The notes beneath the pieces were generated by a model that made no database searches, had not been told where the DNA came from, and saw only the letters and a program-made list of their open reading frames with translations. The translations under genes and the position numbers were made by a program. From an uncultured Aquimarina sp. (lineage in GTDB: Bacteria; Bacteroidota; Bacteroidia; Flavobacteriales; Flavobacteriaceae), in assembly GCA_947498595.1 (NCBI GenBank), contig CANMKX010000010.1, positions 62,001-126,000 of the forward strand: a stretch of DNA of 64,000 nucleotides, read 5' to 3'. Of this stretch, positions 62,380 through 64,000 are shown one piece after another (the first letter of the stretch is position 1; every line of letters begins with the position of its first letter).

Positions 62380-63756
62380 TTATAAGACTTTTTTCAGGTA
62401 AAAAGTATATTTAGTTTTTATTGTATTTCTTTCTATTTCCATTCTTATTCTTTTCCCTTCATCAGAAAAAAAAAGAGCATTTAATTCTGATAATGAATAT
62501 TTATGTGCTAGCCTTCCATTGATTTTAGTTAAGATATCGCCTTTTTTAAGTCCTACTAATGCTGCAGGTGATTCTGGTCTAATCTCAGATATTTCAAATT
62601 TTGGCTTCAGTATATGGAGTAATTGATAAGAATCCCTGACTATATGGTTCACAGATGATCCTTCATTATTAGAGGCTAAAATAAATTCTGATGTTTTTGC
62701 TACTTCTCCTTTAATTTTAATAAGTTCCTCTACAAGTCTAAAACCACTATGTATAATAGTTAATCCACTCATATTATAATTGAACGGATCTTTAAATTGT
62801 CTGTTTTTTTTCAGAGATAGTTTTTTATTAGGGTAATCTACAATACTATTAAATCGCCTTAAAATTCTACTTCCTAAAGTTCCTTGTCTCTCGGCAATAG
62901 CAGCTCCCTTGGTGTATATAGAATCAGGAAAAGATGTCGTTACTTCTTCAAATGTAAAATCTCCTAATTCAAATTTATCAATTTTTGCACGCTTTCCATA
63001 TATATTTCCATTTAATCCTCTACCCAAATAATCCTCAAAAGATTTTTCTGGAATTACAATTCCTTCATCTACATCCTCAAACAACCATAACGCTGCTCCA
63101 GATCCAGAATCCATTAATAATGTTATTTCTTTTTTACCTTTATCGCTTTCAAATTGAGTTTTTATATAAGGTTTATTATTTCTCAAATATAATTCTGTTT
63201 CAAAACATTTTCTACATTTCTTATATTTATAAGTATTAGGATCAAATACTTTTAAAAACTGTGAATCATAGTTAATTTCTACAATAAGATTCTTAAAAAA
63301 ATCATACCCAATAATACCATGAATAGGAAATCCCATTCTAGGAGAGAGATTCATGCTTTCATCAAAAACTAAGTAGACATTTTGATTCTTATTAATTGTT
63401 TTTCCAATTTTCAATTCATTATCCACAGATTTTAAACCTTCAATTGGTTCTCCTGCTCCTAATCCTCTAATTAAAATTTTAGACGCATTTCGAAATTCAA
63501 CTGAATCTCTTTTTTCCAAACTAAATATGATTGTTGAGTTTACCCCTGTATCTAATAAAAAAGTTAATTCGGTTCCATTAAGTTCTACTGGAATAACGAT
63601 CAAATTATTAACTAATTTAAACTTTATCTTATCCTTCTTAAGTCCGTCTACTAAGTGAATGCTATCTTGAGCTGTTAATACCGTACAAGTAAATCCCATA
63701 AAAATAAAGAGTTTTACTTTTAATATTCGATAAAAATTCGAAAACATATATTCCAT
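62380..63756 (-). CDS. Retropepsin-like aspartyl protease with PDZ domain
   Basis: 458 residues from ATG 63756 (a TTG at 63774 is further out). A signal peptide or anchor ([16 protein letters not shown]) is followed by a first Asp motif [13 protein letters not shown] near 69, and a second [13 protein letters not shown] near 215. The two DTG/DSG motifs form the active site within one chain. The C-terminal PDZ domain (about 375-450) has [20 protein letters not shown] then [19 protein letters not shown]. It is likely a periplasmic protease or peptide-binding protein of a family common in Bacteroidota. Confidence 0.85.
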   Translation of the reverse strand: MEYMFSNFYRILKVKLFIFMGFTCTVLTAQDSIHLVDGLKKDKIKFKLVNNLIVIPVELNGTELTFLLDTGVNSTIIFSLEKRDSVEFRNASKILIRGLGAGEPIEGLKSVDNELKIGKTINKNQNVYLVFDESMNLSPRMGFPIHGIIGYDFFKNLIVEINYDSQFLKVFDPNTYKYKKCRKCFETELYLRNNKPYIKTQFESDKGKKEITLLMDSGSGAALWLFEDVDEGIVIPEKSFEDYLGRGLNGNIYGKRAKIDKFELGDFTFEEVTTSFPDSIYTKGAAIAERQGTLGSRILRRFNSIVDYPNKKLSLKKNRQFKDPFNYNMSGLTIIHSGFRLVEELIKIKGEVAKTSEFILASNNEGSSVNHIVRDSYQLLHILKPKFEISEIRPESPAALVGLKKGDILTKINGRLAHKYSLSELNALFFSDEGKRIRMEIERNTIKTKYTFYLKKVL

Positions 63757-63852
63757 TTGTTTAAATATAAACAATTACTTAAATATCACATCAATTATCA
63801 TTCTAATTATCAAATAATTTCAGAGATTTGCAGCTATTTTAACGTTATTTCA

Positions 63853-64000
63853 ATGCCATTAATATCAAAAAAAGGGAATTCTATGCCAGAATCACCTATA
63901 AGAAAGCTGACTCCGTTTGCTGACAAAGCTAAAAAACAAGGCAAACACATCTACCATTTAAATATTGGTCAACCTGACATCAAGACTCCTAAAGAGGCTT
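63853..64000 (+). CDS. PLP-dependent aminotransferase class I/II, partial (N-terminus)
   Basis: The first 49 codons are in the window, the rest lies to the right. [20 protein letters not shown] and [18 protein letters not shown] are the standard N-terminus of fold-type I aspartate/aromatic aminotransferases, where the IGQPD loop lines the substrate site. A second ATG lies 10 codons in (MPESPIRK). Substrate not determinable from the fragment. Confidence 0.85.
   Translation, partial: MPLISKKGNSMPESPIRKLTPFADKAKKQGKHIYHLNIGQPDIKTPKEA

Noticed and set aside
1-64000. tRNA or rRNA genes
   Set aside because: Apart from tmRNA, no cloverleaf with GGTTCGAATC-type T arm or rRNA sequence was noticed by eye; a covariance search would be decisive.

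Overview
The window is AT-rich DNA from a member of the Bacteroidota, most likely a marine Flavobacteriaceae (Aquimarina-like; genus is inference). The evidence is a type IX secretion sorting tail on a polysaccharide lyase, an ECF sigma/FecR pair, a tmRNA whose tag reads GENNYALAA, promoters of the TTG-N18-TAnnTTTG type, A-rich leaders without Shine-Dalgarno sequences, and families such as DUF4494, DUF4199 and DUF1573 lipoproteins. No tRNA, rRNA, CRISPR array or intact insertion sequence was recognised.

Layout. 1-9.1 kb: ECF sigma factor and FecR anti-sigma (cut by the left edge), lipoproteins, an AraC regulator with a methyltransferase, a heparinase-type lyase with a T9SS tail, an acetyltransferase and a DUF4197 lipoprotein. 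9.1-12.8 kb: a periplasmic-binding-fold protein without a signal peptide, a 37-residue membrane peptide, pyrF with a LYS1-like dehydrogenase, and tmRNA. 12.8-16.5 kb: a decayed reading frame beside tmRNA, an alpha/beta hydrolase, azoreductase divergent from an HxlR regulator with palindromic operators, a VF530-type protein and a methyltransferase-like protein.

17-28.2 kb is the accessory region: a TPR protein, McrB/McrC restriction, a small protein plus an N-terminally short RadC/JAB protein, two orphan genes, an array of about 12 tandem 41-bp units, a one-TM conserved hypothetical, and a tandemly duplicated two-gene cassette. In that cassette a nearly invariant 254-residue head is followed by a different tail and an overlapping, different lipoprotein. 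The cassette and the 41-bp array are the best candidates for something undescribed.

28.4-37.2 kb: membrane AraC regulator, serine hydrolase, LuxR-type regulator, a run of DUF4199, DUF1801, a MESH1-like HD hydrolase and YihY, a UDG-fold protein, lipocalin-like and OmpA lipoproteins, and DUF4494. 37.3-41.7 kb: an overlapping operon of MBOAT acyltransferase and two SGNH hydrolases, probably for polysaccharide O-acetylation. 41.8-64 kb is core genome: yaaA, an RluD-type synthase, a PASTA protein, ddl, coaD, SulP transporter, M14 peptidase, NUDIX, pyrE, birA, rsfS-ftsH, LUD protein-cdsA, acyl-CoA-binding protein, valS, DUF1573, an aspartyl protease with PDZ, and the start of an aminotransferase gene. 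Several divergent pairs (ddl/PASTA, pyrE/NUDIX, HxlR/azoR) have interlocking promoters, and perfect hairpin terminators separate many units.
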